Source: Shewanella sp. c952 (GTDB lineage: Bacteria > Pseudomonadota > Gammaproteobacteria > Enterobacterales > Shewanellaceae). Taken from it: a stretch of 64,000 bases of DNA. Every line of letters begins with the position of its first letter. The stretch's first letter is position 1. The position numbers were made by a program, and so were the translations under genes. Below are positions 36,276 to 45,026 of the stretch, one piece after another. Below the pieces are notes generated by a model. The model had not been told where the DNA came from and ran no database searches. It saw only the letters and a list, made by a program, of their open reading frames with translations. The DNA is taken from NCBI RefSeq assembly GCF_019654975.1, contig NZ_BPEW01000001.1, forward strand, positions 372,001 through 436,000. Direction: 5' to 3'.

Positions 36276-36296
36276 ATAGTTGATATTATCAACTAT
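36276..36296. promoter_or_regulatory. MarR operator candidate 2
   Basis: ATAGTTGATA-T-TATCAACTAT, a perfect 10-bp inverted repeat. It sits between the MarR start and the DUF2798 start (36329), so bound repressor would block both promoters. Confidence 0.75.
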
Positions 36297-36328
36297 GGTG
36301 GGTGTGATTACAAGTTTGGAGAATTAGT

Positions 36329-36820
36329 ATGGGTATACAAGCAGCGGTATACGCACCGCTACCAGAGAAAAGCAAAAAACCTTTGGCTTATAAAATACTA
36401 TTGGTGCTAGCAATGATGTCATTAATGGCAGGTTCGTTAACAGGGGTCATGACCTATTTTACTATTGGTTATACGGAAACCTTTTTTACTGATTGGTTGA
36501 GTTCTTTCTTGTTTGCAGCAGTGACTGTGATGCCTGCAGGTTTTTTAATTATGGCTATGCTAACGGGGATCGCTGCTAAACTTTTACCTGAGGTAGCAGA
36601 GCAAAAACGAAATCTAGCAATAGGGGTATCGATGGCTTTTATAATGGAGTCATTAATGGCACTCACAACTGCATACAACAATGTAGGATTTAATGAGAGT
36701 GTTACATTTTTTAATGCTTGGTTTGATGGGCTTGTTGGAGCATTACCTGTGGCGTTAGCCCTTATGGTTACTATCTCGATGACAGTGAAGCCTAAAGTGG
36801 AAGCTTATCTTAGAGGCTGA
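36329..36820 (+). CDS. DUF2798 membrane protein with two tandem repeats
   Basis: 163 residues, four hydrophobic helices arranged as two similar halves: FFTDWLSSFLFAAVTVMPAGF and FFNAWFDGLVGALPVALAL share the F-x-x-x-W...A...P spacing that marks DUF2798. A short cytoplasmic leader precedes the first helix. Function unknown; such genes are often MarR- or TetR-controlled. It is divergent from a MarR gene with two operators between, so it is very likely the repressed target. TTGGAG lies upstream of the ATG. Confidence 0.72.
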   Translation: MGIQAAVYAPLPEKSKKPLAYKILLVLAMMSLMAGSLTGVMTYFTIGYTETFFTDWLSSFLFAAVTVMPAGFLIMAMLTGIAAKLLPEVAEQKRNLAIGVSMAFIMESLMALTTAYNNVGFNESVTFFNAWFDGLVGALPVALALMVTISMTVKPKVEAYLRG

Positions 36821-37014
36821 GCCTAACATGCTTATGACGAGGCAATATTGATCAATAATTTTTCAGCCTCTCAGTAACCCAATAAACAGCTTAAAATCCT
36901 TTCTTTAAAAACAATGCCGATTGCAGTAACGCTCGCTCACAGCGCTACCGCACTGGTTATCTAGACTACTGCACTGAGTCGAAATTTTGTCCAGCTTGGT
37001 TATATGAGGTTCAC

Positions 37015-37305
37015 ATGAAACATTATCGTGTCACTATCGAAGAAATGAATACAGAGTCAGAAACGGTTAGAATCTTAGTGTTTGAACATCAAGATAGAGA
37101 AGATCTATTTAATGTTGTTGAGCAGTTAAAGCTGGGGAGTGGTTTAGATGAAGCCTTAGCAACAAAGGTAGCGGTAGCATTGCGGCTGTTAGGCCCTGTT
37201 ATGATGCAAAATCGAAAGCATCCTTTATTTGAAGATTTCATGCCTCATTTCAAAAGGTTTATGCACAACTTAAAGAGCACAGTAAAAGCAGCTGTAAAGG
37301 CTTAA
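37015..37305 (+). CDS. DUF3861 family protein
   Basis: 96 residues. The layout MKHYRVTIEE, then HQDREDLFNVVEQL, then VALRLLGPVMMQNRKHPLFEDFMPHFKRFM is that of DUF3861, a small cytoplasmic family of unknown function. No membrane segment and no enzyme motif. A terminator follows shared with fbp on the other side. Confidence 0.65.
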   Translation: MKHYRVTIEEMNTESETVRILVFEHQDREDLFNVVEQLKLGSGLDEALATKVAVALRLLGPVMMQNRKHPLFEDFMPHFKRFMHNLKSTVKAAVKA

Positions 37306-37316
37306 CTCTGGTATGA

Positions 37317-37355
37317 AAAAAGCGCAATACCCTAAGGGCGTTGCGCTTGTTAGAT
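37317..37355. terminator. Hairpin between DUF3861 and fbp genes
   Basis: AAGCGCAA (37320-37327) pairs with TTGCGCTT (37341-37348), preceded by an A-run and thus with a U-run for the leftward fbp transcript. It serves the convergent genes. Confidence 0.65.
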
Positions 37356-37378
37356 TTTAGGAACGATAACCTAGAATC

Positions 37379-38368
37379 TTATAAAGTTGGCTCTTCTGAG
37401 TAATCAACTTGATGATACTCAAGGCATGCATCAACTTCATTGGCAGAACCCAAGATAACAGCAACACGCTGGTGGATCTCTGTTGGCTCTATATCCATAA
37501 TAGTTTCATAACCGGTAGACGCTTTACCACCTGCTTGCTCAACTAAGAAAGACATTGGGTTTGCTTCGTACATCAAACGTAATTTGAATGGCTTATTTGG
37601 GTTCTTGTTGTCTGTTGGGTAGGTGAAGATCCCGCCGCGGCAAAGTACCCGGTGAACATCGCCAACCATGGCTGCAATCCAGCGCATGTTAAAGGCTTTT
37701 TCGCGTGGCCCAATGGTGCCTAGTAGCAGATCGTTAATGTAGGTCTGCATTGGCGCTTCCCAGAAGCGTTGGTTTGACATGTTAATGGCAAACTCAGCAG
37801 TGTCTTTGCTGATGCTCATAGCAGGATCAGTCAATAGATACTGGTTGGTTTCAGGATTAAGGGTGAACAGTTGCACGCCTTTACCTGTGGTGAGAGCCAG
37901 CATAGTAGAAGGGCCATAAAGCACATAACCTGCGGCAACTTGTTTACGACCCGCTTGCAAGAAGCTTTTCTCTGAAAACTCACCGGCTGGCGCTGGTAGT
38001 ACCGAAAAGATTGTACCGACTAACGAGTTGATGTCGATATTTGATGAACCATCTAATGGATCAAAGCAGACTAGAAACTCGCCGTTAGCATCGGCATCAA
38101 CCACGTAGTCTTCCTCTTCAGACGCAATGCCTCGGACTGTACCGTCAGCTTTTAGCGCATCTTTGAGCATATCATTGGTGATGATATCCAGTTTCTTTTG
38201 GGTTTCACCTTGAACATTTTCTTGCTCTGTTGCGCCCAAAATACCCGCTAAGGCACCATGGCGAACGGCATGGCTGATCTCGATAGAGGTGTCAGCTAAG
38301 GTCAGGATCAGTTTTTCAAGAGAGGGAGAAATTGCTTGCGATGTCAGGTTTTCAGCCAGAGTCTGCAT
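37379..38368 (-). CDS. fbp: Fructose-1,6-bisphosphatase, class I
   Basis: Gluconeogenic enzyme that removes the 1-phosphate of fructose 1,6-bisphosphate. 329 residues. Metal and active-site motifs: ASEEEDYVV (metal-binding Glu residues), [23 protein letters not shown] (the DPLDGSS hallmark), ARKQ-type [17 protein letters not shown], and [23 protein letters not shown] with GG near the C-terminus. All intact. Monocistronic here, next to a MITE-like repeat upstream. Confidence 0.95.
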   Translation of the reverse strand: MQTLAENLTSQAISPSLEKLILTLADTSIEISHAVRHGALAGILGATEQENVQGETQKKLDIITNDMLKDALKADGTVRGIASEEEDYVVDADANGEFLVCFDPLDGSSNIDINSLVGTIFSVLPAPAGEFSEKSFLQAGRKQVAAGYVLYGPSTMLALTTGKGVQLFTLNPETNQYLLTDPAMSISKDTAEFAINMSNQRFWEAPMQTYINDLLLGTIGPREKAFNMRWIAAMVGDVHRVLCRGGIFTYPTDNKNPNKPFKLRLMYEANPMSFLVEQAGGKASTGYETIMDIEPTEIHQRVAVILGSANEVDACLEYHQVDYSEEPTL

Positions 38369-38429
38369 GTTGTTTCCTATGACAATTTAATTGTATTAAA
38401 TTGAGTTAGAGGTCGGGATTTTTAGTTTT

Positions 38430-38697
38430 AATACCAATCGGCATAAGTAGTTGGTCTACTCAGAGTGTTTTTTGGCGAACTAATTCAAGACGGATAATTG
38501 CCATAATGGTTGCTCCCTTATGCCTTTATCCAACACCGAAGTAGGAAGCCAAAAACACTCCTTACAGGCGAGTTTTAGCGGCTCTGATGCTGCGTTAATT
38601 AGCTTGAACATAGAATAACTATGTACTTCGCTCATTGCCTTGCCTCAAAACCGCTAAACTCTCGCTGAGCGACCAAATCTTTATGCCGATTGGTATA
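38430..38697. repeat. MITE-like repeat element, about 268 bp, with terminal inverted repeats
   Basis: The ends are ATACCAATCGGCATAA (38431-38446) and its exact complement TTATGCCGATTGGTAT (38681-38696). Two further inverted pairs lie inside: GAGTGTTTTTTGGC (38463-38476) with GCCAAAAACACTC (38548-38560), and GAGTTTTAGCGG (38570-38581) with CCGCTAAACTC (38651-38661). It has no coding capacity, so it would need a transposase from elsewhere. It lies between the fbp and peptidase starts. Confidence 0.8.
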
Positions 38698-38868
38698 AAC
38701 TTTTTATTGTCGGCGATGATACCTGAGAATGGCAGTTTTTTCAGCTGTAAAGCGCACACGCCAGTGCATATTGTCTGCATTGTTTTTGTTTTGCTGATGT
38801 TTGAGGCACAATGTAGACCAATTTTCAGCCAAAGCACGTTTTAACAACGTGTTATCCAAGGAATAATA

Positions 38869-41109
38869 ATGAAAAAAAATTGGATGAATTTGCTGCTTGC
38901 CACGTTTCCTATGATGATGGCATCTCCAGCAATTGCACAATCTACAGCAAATAAGGGTGGCGATGAGCCGTTAACTATCGAGCGCATGTACGCTTCACCG
39001 GCATTGGCTGGCACCAGCCCGCGTGGACTTAAGCTTTCGCCAGATGGTAAGCGAGTGACCTATTTAGCTGGCCGCAAAGATGATCAACATTTTTACGATT
39101 TATGGCAGATGGATGTCGCAACGGGCAAACAGAGCATGCTACTTGATGCCGATAAGCTAACTATTGGTGAGCTATCCGATGAGGAAAAAGCGCGTCGCGA
39201 ACGTCAGCGTATTTATGGCCAAGGCATTATGGAGTATTTCTGGGCTGATGATAGCCAAGCTATGCTTATTCCTGCCTCAGGTCAGCTGTATTACTTCTCG
39301 GTAAAGAACAATCAAGTAAAACTGCTTAAAACAGGTGAGGGCTTTGCGACCGATGCAAGACTATCTCCTAAGGGAAATTACGTCTCTTTCGTACGTGAAC
39401 AGAATTTGTATGTGCTGGATCTTAAATCAGAGAAGGTTACTGCATTAACCACTGATGGCGGCGGCGCGATTAAAAATGCCATGGCGGAGTTTGTTGCCCA
39501 AGAAGAGATGGGTCGTATGACGGGTTACTGGTGGTCGCCTGATGAATCAGCGATTGCCTACACTCGGATTGATGAATCAGCTGTTGAGTTAGTCACCCGC
39601 AATGAAATCTACGCCGATGGCATTAAACTCACCGAGCAACGTTATCCATATGCAGGTAAAAATAACGTAACAGTCGCGCTAGGTGTGGTGTCGCTTAATG
39701 ATAGTAAAGTCGCTTGGGTTGATTTAGGCAAAGAAACCGATATCTATATACCACGGGTTAAGTGGCTGCCAAATAGCAAGCAGCTCTCTTACCAGTGGCA
39801 GAGCCGCGACCAACAATCGCTCGACTTAAGAGTCGTCAATATTGATGATATCAAGCGCAATAAAGACTTGGTGCAGGAGCGCAGCGAAGCATGGGTTAAC
39901 TTAAACAATGACCTACATTTCTTAAAGAAACAGAAATCGTTTATCTGGGCGTCGGAGCGTGACGGTTTCAACCACCTTTACCTAATAGGGCTTGATGGCA
40001 AGGTTATTCGTCAGCTTACCCAAGGTGATTGGGCGGTAGATGCTGTTGAGTACATCGATGAAAAAGCCGGCCAAGTTTACTTTACCGGGCGTAAAACTAA
40101 GGTCACTGAAAAGCAGTTATATCGGGTCGCTATCACTGGTGGAAAGGTCGAATCTATTAGTCGTCGCTCTGGCATGCATTCAACGGTATTTGCCGATAAC
40201 CAGCCAGTCTATTTAGACTATTTCAGTAGCTTGTCGCAGCCTCCCCAAGTGAGTTTGCACAGTGAGTCAGGTAAGCGATTAGCTTGGGTCGAGCAAAATG
40301 AAGTCAAAAAAGGGCATCCGCTCTATGACTACTTTGGACAGTGGCAAATACCTGAGTTTGGTGAGCTAACCGCAGAAGATGGTCAAGCGTTACAGTACCG
40401 CATATTTAAACCAACAAATTTTGATGCGAGCAAGAAATACCCTGTGGTTGTTCGAGTCTACGGTGGTCCACACGCACAACTTGTGACAAATAGTTGGAGC
40501 CATCAAGACTACTTTACTCAACACCTATTGCAGCAAGGCTTTATCGTTTATCAATTAGATAATCGTGGTTCAGCTCATCGCGGTACTAAGTTTGAATATG
40601 TGATTTACAAGCAGTTGGGTGATGCTGAAGTTAACGATCAAAAAGTGGGCGTCGACTATCTACGTAGCTTGCCGTATGTTGATGGCGATAATATTGCTAT
40701 TTACGGCCACAGTTATGGTGGTTATATGGCGTTGATGAGTCTGTTTAAATCGCCTGATTACTTTAAGGCTGCAATCTCAGGTGCACCAGTATCCGATTGG
40801 TCATTGTATGATACCCATTACACCGAGCGTTACCTGAGTCATCCCGAGACAAATGCTAAAGGCTATGAGGCGAGTAGTGTGTTGCCGTATGTCAAAGGTT
40901 ACCAGTCTGGATTGCTGATGTACCATGGCATGGCGGATGACAATGTACTATTTGAAAACAGCACTCGAGTTTATAAAGCATTGCAAGATGAAGGTAAGCT
41001 ATTCCAAATGATAGATTACCCTGGTTCTAAACACTCTATGCGTGGCGAAAAAGTAAGGGTTCATTTATACCGTTCGTTAGCAGACTTTTTGGATCGTGAA
41101 CTGAAATAG
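38869..41109 (+). CDS. Dipeptidyl peptidase IV-like S9 serine peptidase, exported
   Basis: 746 residues: signal peptide (MKKNWMNLLLATFPMMMASPAIAQ), N-terminal beta-propeller domain (about 50-480, with repeated LSPDGK-like and WSPDES motifs) and an alpha/beta hydrolase domain. The catalytic triad is visible: Ser in GHSYGGYMA, Asp in HGMADDNVLF, His in PGSKHSM. The short helix EFVAQEEMGR carries the double Glu typical of DPP-IV that holds the substrate N-terminus. It removes X-Pro or X-Ala dipeptides, probably in the periplasm, to feed on peptides. Confidence 0.88.
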   Translation: MKKNWMNLLLATFPMMMASPAIAQSTANKGGDEPLTIERMYASPALAGTSPRGLKLSPDGKRVTYLAGRKDDQHFYDLWQMDVATGKQSMLLDADKLTIGELSDEEKARRERQRIYGQGIMEYFWADDSQAMLIPASGQLYYFSVKNNQVKLLKTGEGFATDARLSPKGNYVSFVREQNLYVLDLKSEKVTALTTDGGGAIKNAMAEFVAQEEMGRMTGYWWSPDESAIAYTRIDESAVELVTRNEIYADGIKLTEQRYPYAGKNNVTVALGVVSLNDSKVAWVDLGKETDIYIPRVKWLPNSKQLSYQWQSRDQQSLDLRVVNIDDIKRNKDLVQERSEAWVNLNNDLHFLKKQKSFIWASERDGFNHLYLIGLDGKVIRQLTQGDWAVDAVEYIDEKAGQVYFTGRKTKVTEKQLYRVAITGGKVESISRRSGMHSTVFADNQPVYLDYFSSLSQPPQVSLHSESGKRLAWVEQNEVKKGHPLYDYFGQWQIPEFGELTAEDGQALQYRIFKPTNFDASKKYPVVVRVYGGPHAQLVTNSWSHQDYFTQHLLQQGFIVYQLDNRGSAHRGTKFEYVIYKQLGDAEVNDQKVGVDYLRSLPYVDGDNIAIYGHSYGGYMALMSLFKSPDYFKAAISGAPVSDWSLYDTHYTERYLSHPETNAKGYEASSVLPYVKGYQSGLLMYHGMADDNVLFENSTRVYKALQDEGKLFQMIDYPGSKHSMRGEKVRVHLYRSLADFLDRELK

Positions 41110-41397
41110 AGTTAACTATTTCAAAATAGGTATAAAGACAATTTAAATTTATGCCTATTTTGATTAACCAAAGATTAAATATCGTTAATAAGATAGTTTA
41201 TTTATTCTTAAAGTTAAAAAGCGACCTTTAAAGGGGCAAAGCAATATTTATAGTTATTGTTGGCTTATTTGACAAATGACGATTATCTGCTAGCGGAATT
41301 TAACTTGTTGCAGAGTCAGTTTAAGGTTTAATTAAGGTTAGGCCATCAAGTTTAATAGCTTGGCTATTTGACTTGTTTTCCTCGATTTTAGATACAA
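41110..41397. other. Intergenic region between the peptidase gene and arcA
   Basis: About 290 bases, AT-rich. I see no gene or distinct repeat other than the shared terminator that follows. Confidence 0.4.
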
Positions 41398-41424
41398 AAA
41401 AAGCCAGTCAAATGACTGGCTTTT
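41398..41424. terminator. Bidirectional terminator at the arcA 3' end
   Basis: AAAAAGCCAGTCA pairs with TGACTGGCTTTT, an A-run on one side and a T-run on the other, 20 bases past the arcA stop codon. Confidence 0.88.
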
Positions 41425-41443
41425 ATTTTATTAGAAGATTGAA

Positions 41444-42160
41444 TTAGTCTTCTAAGTTACCACAAAAACGGTAACCTTCACCGTGGATGGTAGCGATGAT
41501 TTCTGGTGTATCTGGCAAGCTTTCGAAGTGCTTACGGATACGACGAATCGTCACATCAACAGTACGGTCATGTGGCTTAAGCTCACGACCAGTCATTTTC
41601 ATTAGTAGGTCTGCACGGCTAAGGATCTTGCCTGGATTCTCTACAAAGTGCAGCATAGCGCGGAATTCACTACGTGGCAGCTTGTAAGACTCACCTTGTG
41701 GGCTAACGAGAGAGCGGCTGTTGATTTCCAAGCTCCAACCGTTGAAACGGTAGAACTCAACTGCGCTTTTCTCTTCAGACTCAGCACCAGTGCTATTTAC
41801 ACGGGTCAATAAGTTGCGAGCACGAATAGTCAATTCGCGAGGATTGAATGGTTTAGTGATGTAATCATCAGCGCCAATTTCAAGTCCAAGGATCTTGTCT
41901 ACTTCGTTATCACGGCCAGTAAGGAAGATAAGGCCAATGTTATTAATTTCACGAAGTTCGCGTGCTAATAAAAGTCCATTTTTGCCGGGTAGATTAATAT
42001 CCATCACGACTAAATTAACTTTGTTATCTTGCATAGCTTTATGCATTTCAGCGCCATCATTGGCCTCAGATACCACATATCCTTCTGCTTCAAAAATACT
42101 TCTAAGTGTGTTTCTGGTAACTGCTTCATCTTCAACAATCAGAATGTGCGGGTTTTGCAT
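41444..42160 (-). CDS. arcA: Aerobic/anaerobic response regulator ArcA
   Basis: 238 residues of the OmpR class. Receiver: EDE (10-12), phospho-acceptor D54 in [12 protein letters not shown], then [26 protein letters not shown]. The DNA-binding winged helix has [12 protein letters not shown], the recognition helix [17 protein letters not shown] and HGEGYRF. These closely match ArcA of enterics. It represses or activates respiration genes on redox cues. In Shewanella the cognate kinase is atypical, and none is encoded here. Its long upstream region (42161-42690) leaves ample room for regulation. Confidence 0.95.
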   Translation of the reverse strand: MQNPHILIVEDEAVTRNTLRSIFEAEGYVVSEANDGAEMHKAMQDNKVNLVVMDINLPGKNGLLLARELREINNIGLIFLTGRDNEVDKILGLEIGADDYITKPFNPRELTIRARNLLTRVNSTGAESEEKSAVEFYRFNGWSLEINSRSLVSPQGESYKLPRSEFRAMLHFVENPGKILSRADLLMKMTGRELKPHDRTVDVTIRRIRKHFESLPDTPEIIATIHGEGYRFCGNLED

Positions 42161-42692
42161 ATTAATTACCTAATCTCTGTCAATTCTATTCTAACCATGA
42201 GTATAAATAATTTTATACTCCATAAAGTCATGCTGATATTTCACTGATACACGCTGGTGTTTTCAAATTCTATTCTGAAACAGCAACACACTTCATGATA
42301 AGTAAAGTATGGGTATCTCACATATGGAAAACGTAAACTGTATTTCCTTCGATAAACAATAGGGACAAGAAGTTCCTTAACGATTGTTTTTTTTTGAAGT
42401 TTAAATGTTAAATCAAACATAGATCACATTTGGTACAGCCGTGTGGATTACTCTTCTATCTGTTTCAGATATGTGTAACAAAATATGTCATCACATGTAT
42501 ATCAGTGCGAGTTAATCAACAGGACCTATTGTACTCGTTTTAGGCATTTGTTAACAAATGAAATGTTAACAAATTTACTGGAAGGCATGATTTAGATCAC
42601 GTAAAAGTAGTTAAGTCATTGATATTAATGGTAAGTGAAATTTTATTTACTGTGATCGATATCACGTGCCTAGGCAGCCCTAACGATTTTGC
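42161..42692. other. Long upstream regulatory region of arcA and the DUF3293 gene
   Basis: About 530 bases between divergent genes. TTGTTAACAAATGAAATGTTAACAAAT at about 42549-42574 contains a direct repeat of GTTAACAAA. The region reads as promoter DNA; I see no gene. Confidence 0.4.
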
Positions 42693-42698
42693 TATAAT
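42690..42698 (+). promoter_or_regulatory. Extended -10 promoter of the DUF3293 gene
   Basis: TGCTATAAT gives a perfect -10 hexamer with the TGn extension. It lies 32 bases before the chosen ATG and shows that the longer open frame starting at 42619 would begin upstream of the promoter. Confidence 0.55.
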
Positions 42699-42729
42699 AA
42701 AATCACTTCAATTGGAGAATTTGTTAGCA

Positions 42730-43158
42730 ATGAATCACTCAGTAGAAAGACTTTGGCACGAATATCAACAAACGGAATTCTTGTTCACTCAAGGTTTATC
42801 TCCCAAAATTTCATTCGCAATCATCACTGCACACAATCCGAAAGGTCAAACATTGGCTCCCAGCCAGAATCGATTACTCGATCGTAAGTTACTGCAAGAG
42901 ATCCTCGGTTTACGGCGTCCTTATCGGGCGATGGTAGGTGCTTCTCAAGATGGCAGCCATATGGAAAAGAGTTGGGCTGTAGCGACTGATAAAGCCTCGG
43001 CGATTAAGCTTGGCTGCAAATTTAATCAAAATGCTATCTATTATGTCGAGTCTGACAAATTGCAGTTGATCCCTTGCTTATTGTCACAACAGGAAACGGC
43101 TCTTGGTGCGTTTTCACCTAGAGTTAACGTGGTGCATGAGCTGCCTGATAGCGTGTAA
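42730..43158 (+). CDS. DUF3293 family protein
   Basis: 142 residues from the ATG at 42730 (GGAG twelve bases upstream). FAIITAHNPKGQ, NRLLDRKLLQEI, RPYRAMVGAS and HMEKSWAV followed by A..LG..F.QNAIYYVE are the conserved blocks of DUF3293, a small cytoplasmic family of unknown activity. The promoter just upstream argues against the longer reading frame. Stand-alone gene. Confidence 0.72.
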   Translation: MNHSVERLWHEYQQTEFLFTQGLSPKISFAIITAHNPKGQTLAPSQNRLLDRKLLQEILGLRRPYRAMVGASQDGSHMEKSWAVATDKASAIKLGCKFNQNAIYYVESDKLQLIPCLLSQQETALGAFSPRVNVVHELPDSV

Positions 43159-43308
43159 TAGCTATTGATATCAAATCAAGATGAGCGGCTTTGAGTCGAG
43201 CAGTTATTCATTGGTTGGTATAATTCTAAAGTTGTACAAATTTTGTTTGACTTGCTGGCGTTAATTATATATTTTTCACTTTCTTGATTTGTATACAAAT
43301 TGAGTACA

Positions 43309-43490
43309 GAAGAGGAGCGTTAACTAGGTAGTGAATGAGAGGGGACCAAAACCCAAAGATCATTCATGAGGGAGATTAGCGCCGAGATATTAAAAGCTTT
43401 TTGGATAGCTTTAAGTATCGGTCGTGCAGGCTGAATCCTGTCGATTGTCACCTATTATTATGGTGGAGAGCTTCTGGTGACGATCGCTGT
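43309..43490 (+). ncRNA. Lysine riboswitch (L box)
   Basis: Upstream of lysC. Recognisable blocks in order: AGAGGAGCGTTAACTA (43311-43326), GGTAGTGAATGAGAGG, GAGGGAGATTAGCGCCGAG (about 43369-43386), CGGTCGTGCAGGCTGAATC (the five-way-junction side), and GGTGGAGAGCTTCTGGTGA (about 43462-43480). These match the L box consensus. In other gammaproteobacteria it lowers lysC expression when lysine is high. Downstream, GCTCTTCGAAC can pair with GTTCGGAGC and may form the regulatory hairpin. Confidence 0.93.
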
Positions 43491-43615
43491 TTCCCATCAA
43501 TGGGGTGCATATCTTAGCACCAGGCTCTTCGAACGAAGTTAGTTCGGAGCTTATTCATGTTAGTTTTTCAAAATACCTATTCTATGCAGATTCCATTTAA
43601 CGTGGAGGCTGACTT

Positions 43616-44980
43616 ATGTCTATAACCAATGGTTTAACGGTCGCCAAGTTTGGTGGAACCTCTGTTGCTGATTATGATGCAATGCATCGCTGTGCTGATA
43701 TCATTATCAATAACCCAGCCACAAAAGTGGTGGTGGTGAGTGCTTCAAGTGGCGTCACCAATAAGCTTGTAGCGCTGACTCAAGCTACAACAACCTCAGA
43801 GCAAAGCAAACTGCTCATAAAGCAGATTGCTTCTATTCAGTATCAGATCCTCGATAGACTGGGTCATCCAAGTGATGTGGCTGCAAAAATTGATGCGGTT
43901 ATTAGCCATATATCGGTACTCGCCGAACGCTTAGTACTGAGCCGAAGCAAAGCGGTTATGGATGAAATGCTATCTCAAGGTGAGATGTGCTCGTCGGTAT
44001 TTTTCGCGGCTGTATTACGTGAAAAAGGTGCTTCTGCTGCTGCATTCGATGTGCGACAAGTAATGCGAACTGACAGCCATCATGGTCGCGCAGAACCGCA
44101 AATAGAAACCATTGCTCAACTTGCTGAAGAACATTTAGCGCCATTGTTGAGCTCTCAAGTGATTGTCACTCAGGGTTTTATAGGGGCAGATGAAGAAGGG
44201 GCAACGACTACTTTAGGTCGTGGAGGCAGTGACTATTCTGCTGCTCTATTAGCAGAAGCGCTGCGGGCAACAGCAGTTGAAATCTGGACTGATGTCGCAG
44301 GGATCTACACTACTGATCCAAGACTTGCACCGAACGCTAAGCCTATTGCCGAAATCAGCTTTAATGAAGCGGCTGAGATGGCGACTTTCGGCGCTAAAGT
44401 ATTGCATCCTGCCACGATTCTTCCTGCGGTTAGGCAAAAAATCCAAGTGTTTGTTGGCTCAAGCTGGACACCAGAACAAGGCGGAACTTGGATCCGTCAT
44501 CAGGTGTCTGATGAGCCCGTTTACCGCGCGGTAGCGGTAAGAAGAGATCAAACACTGTTAAATCTTCACAGTCTACAAATGCTTCATGCACAGGGCTTTT
44601 TAGCTGAAACTTTTGCTACATTGGCAAAGCATAAGATTAGTGTTGACTTAATTACCACTTCAGAAGTTAATGTGGCGTTGACCTTAGATAAAACCGGCTC
44701 TGATTCGAGTGGCCATGGTTTATTGAGTGAGTCGCTGCTGCAAGAGTTGTCGCAGCACTGCCGAGTTCGCGTAGAAGATGGTTTAGCACTTGTTGCTGTT
44801 ATTGGAAACCGAATCGCTTCAACGGCGGGTGTATGTCGTAGAGTGTTTGAAGTACTTGAGCCTCATAATGTACGGATGATCTGCCAAGGTGCTAGCCCAC
44901 ATAACCTATGTGTATTGGTAGAAGAGGCGGAAGCTGCTGATGTGATCCGCGCATTACATGAAAATTTGTTTGAATCATAA
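43616..44980 (+). CDS. lysC: Lysine-sensitive aspartate kinase III
   Basis: First enzyme of the aspartate pathway: phosphorylates aspartate for lysine, threonine and methionine. 454 residues. The kinase domain starts VAKFGGTSVAD, and has TTTLGRGGSDYSAAL and EIWTDVAGIYTTDPR. Two C-terminal ACT domains follow (about 305-450), the lysine-binding site. Single-function length fits LysC rather than the ThrA or MetL fusions. A lysine riboswitch precedes it, so lysine controls both expression and, by family knowledge, activity. GGAGG precedes the ATG. Confidence 0.95.
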   Translation: MSITNGLTVAKFGGTSVADYDAMHRCADIIINNPATKVVVVSASSGVTNKLVALTQATTTSEQSKLLIKQIASIQYQILDRLGHPSDVAAKIDAVISHISVLAERLVLSRSKAVMDEMLSQGEMCSSVFFAAVLREKGASAAAFDVRQVMRTDSHHGRAEPQIETIAQLAEEHLAPLLSSQVIVTQGFIGADEEGATTTLGRGGSDYSAALLAEALRATAVEIWTDVAGIYTTDPRLAPNAKPIAEISFNEAAEMATFGAKVLHPATILPAVRQKIQVFVGSSWTPEQGGTWIRHQVSDEPVYRAVAVRRDQTLLNLHSLQMLHAQGFLAETFATLAKHKISVDLITTSEVNVALTLDKTGSDSSGHGLLSESLLQELSQHCRVRVEDGLALVAVIGNRIASTAGVCRRVFEVLEPHNVRMICQGASPHNLCVLVEEAEAADVIRALHENLFES

Positions 44981-45026
44981 TCGCTGTTGAATATATGTCG
45001 CTGTTGAAGCAAGGAATCGAGTACAC

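Noticed and set aside
42619..42729. Longer start for the DUF3293 gene
   Set aside because: An extended -10 promoter lies inside it at 42690-42698, so it cannot be transcribed as coding.
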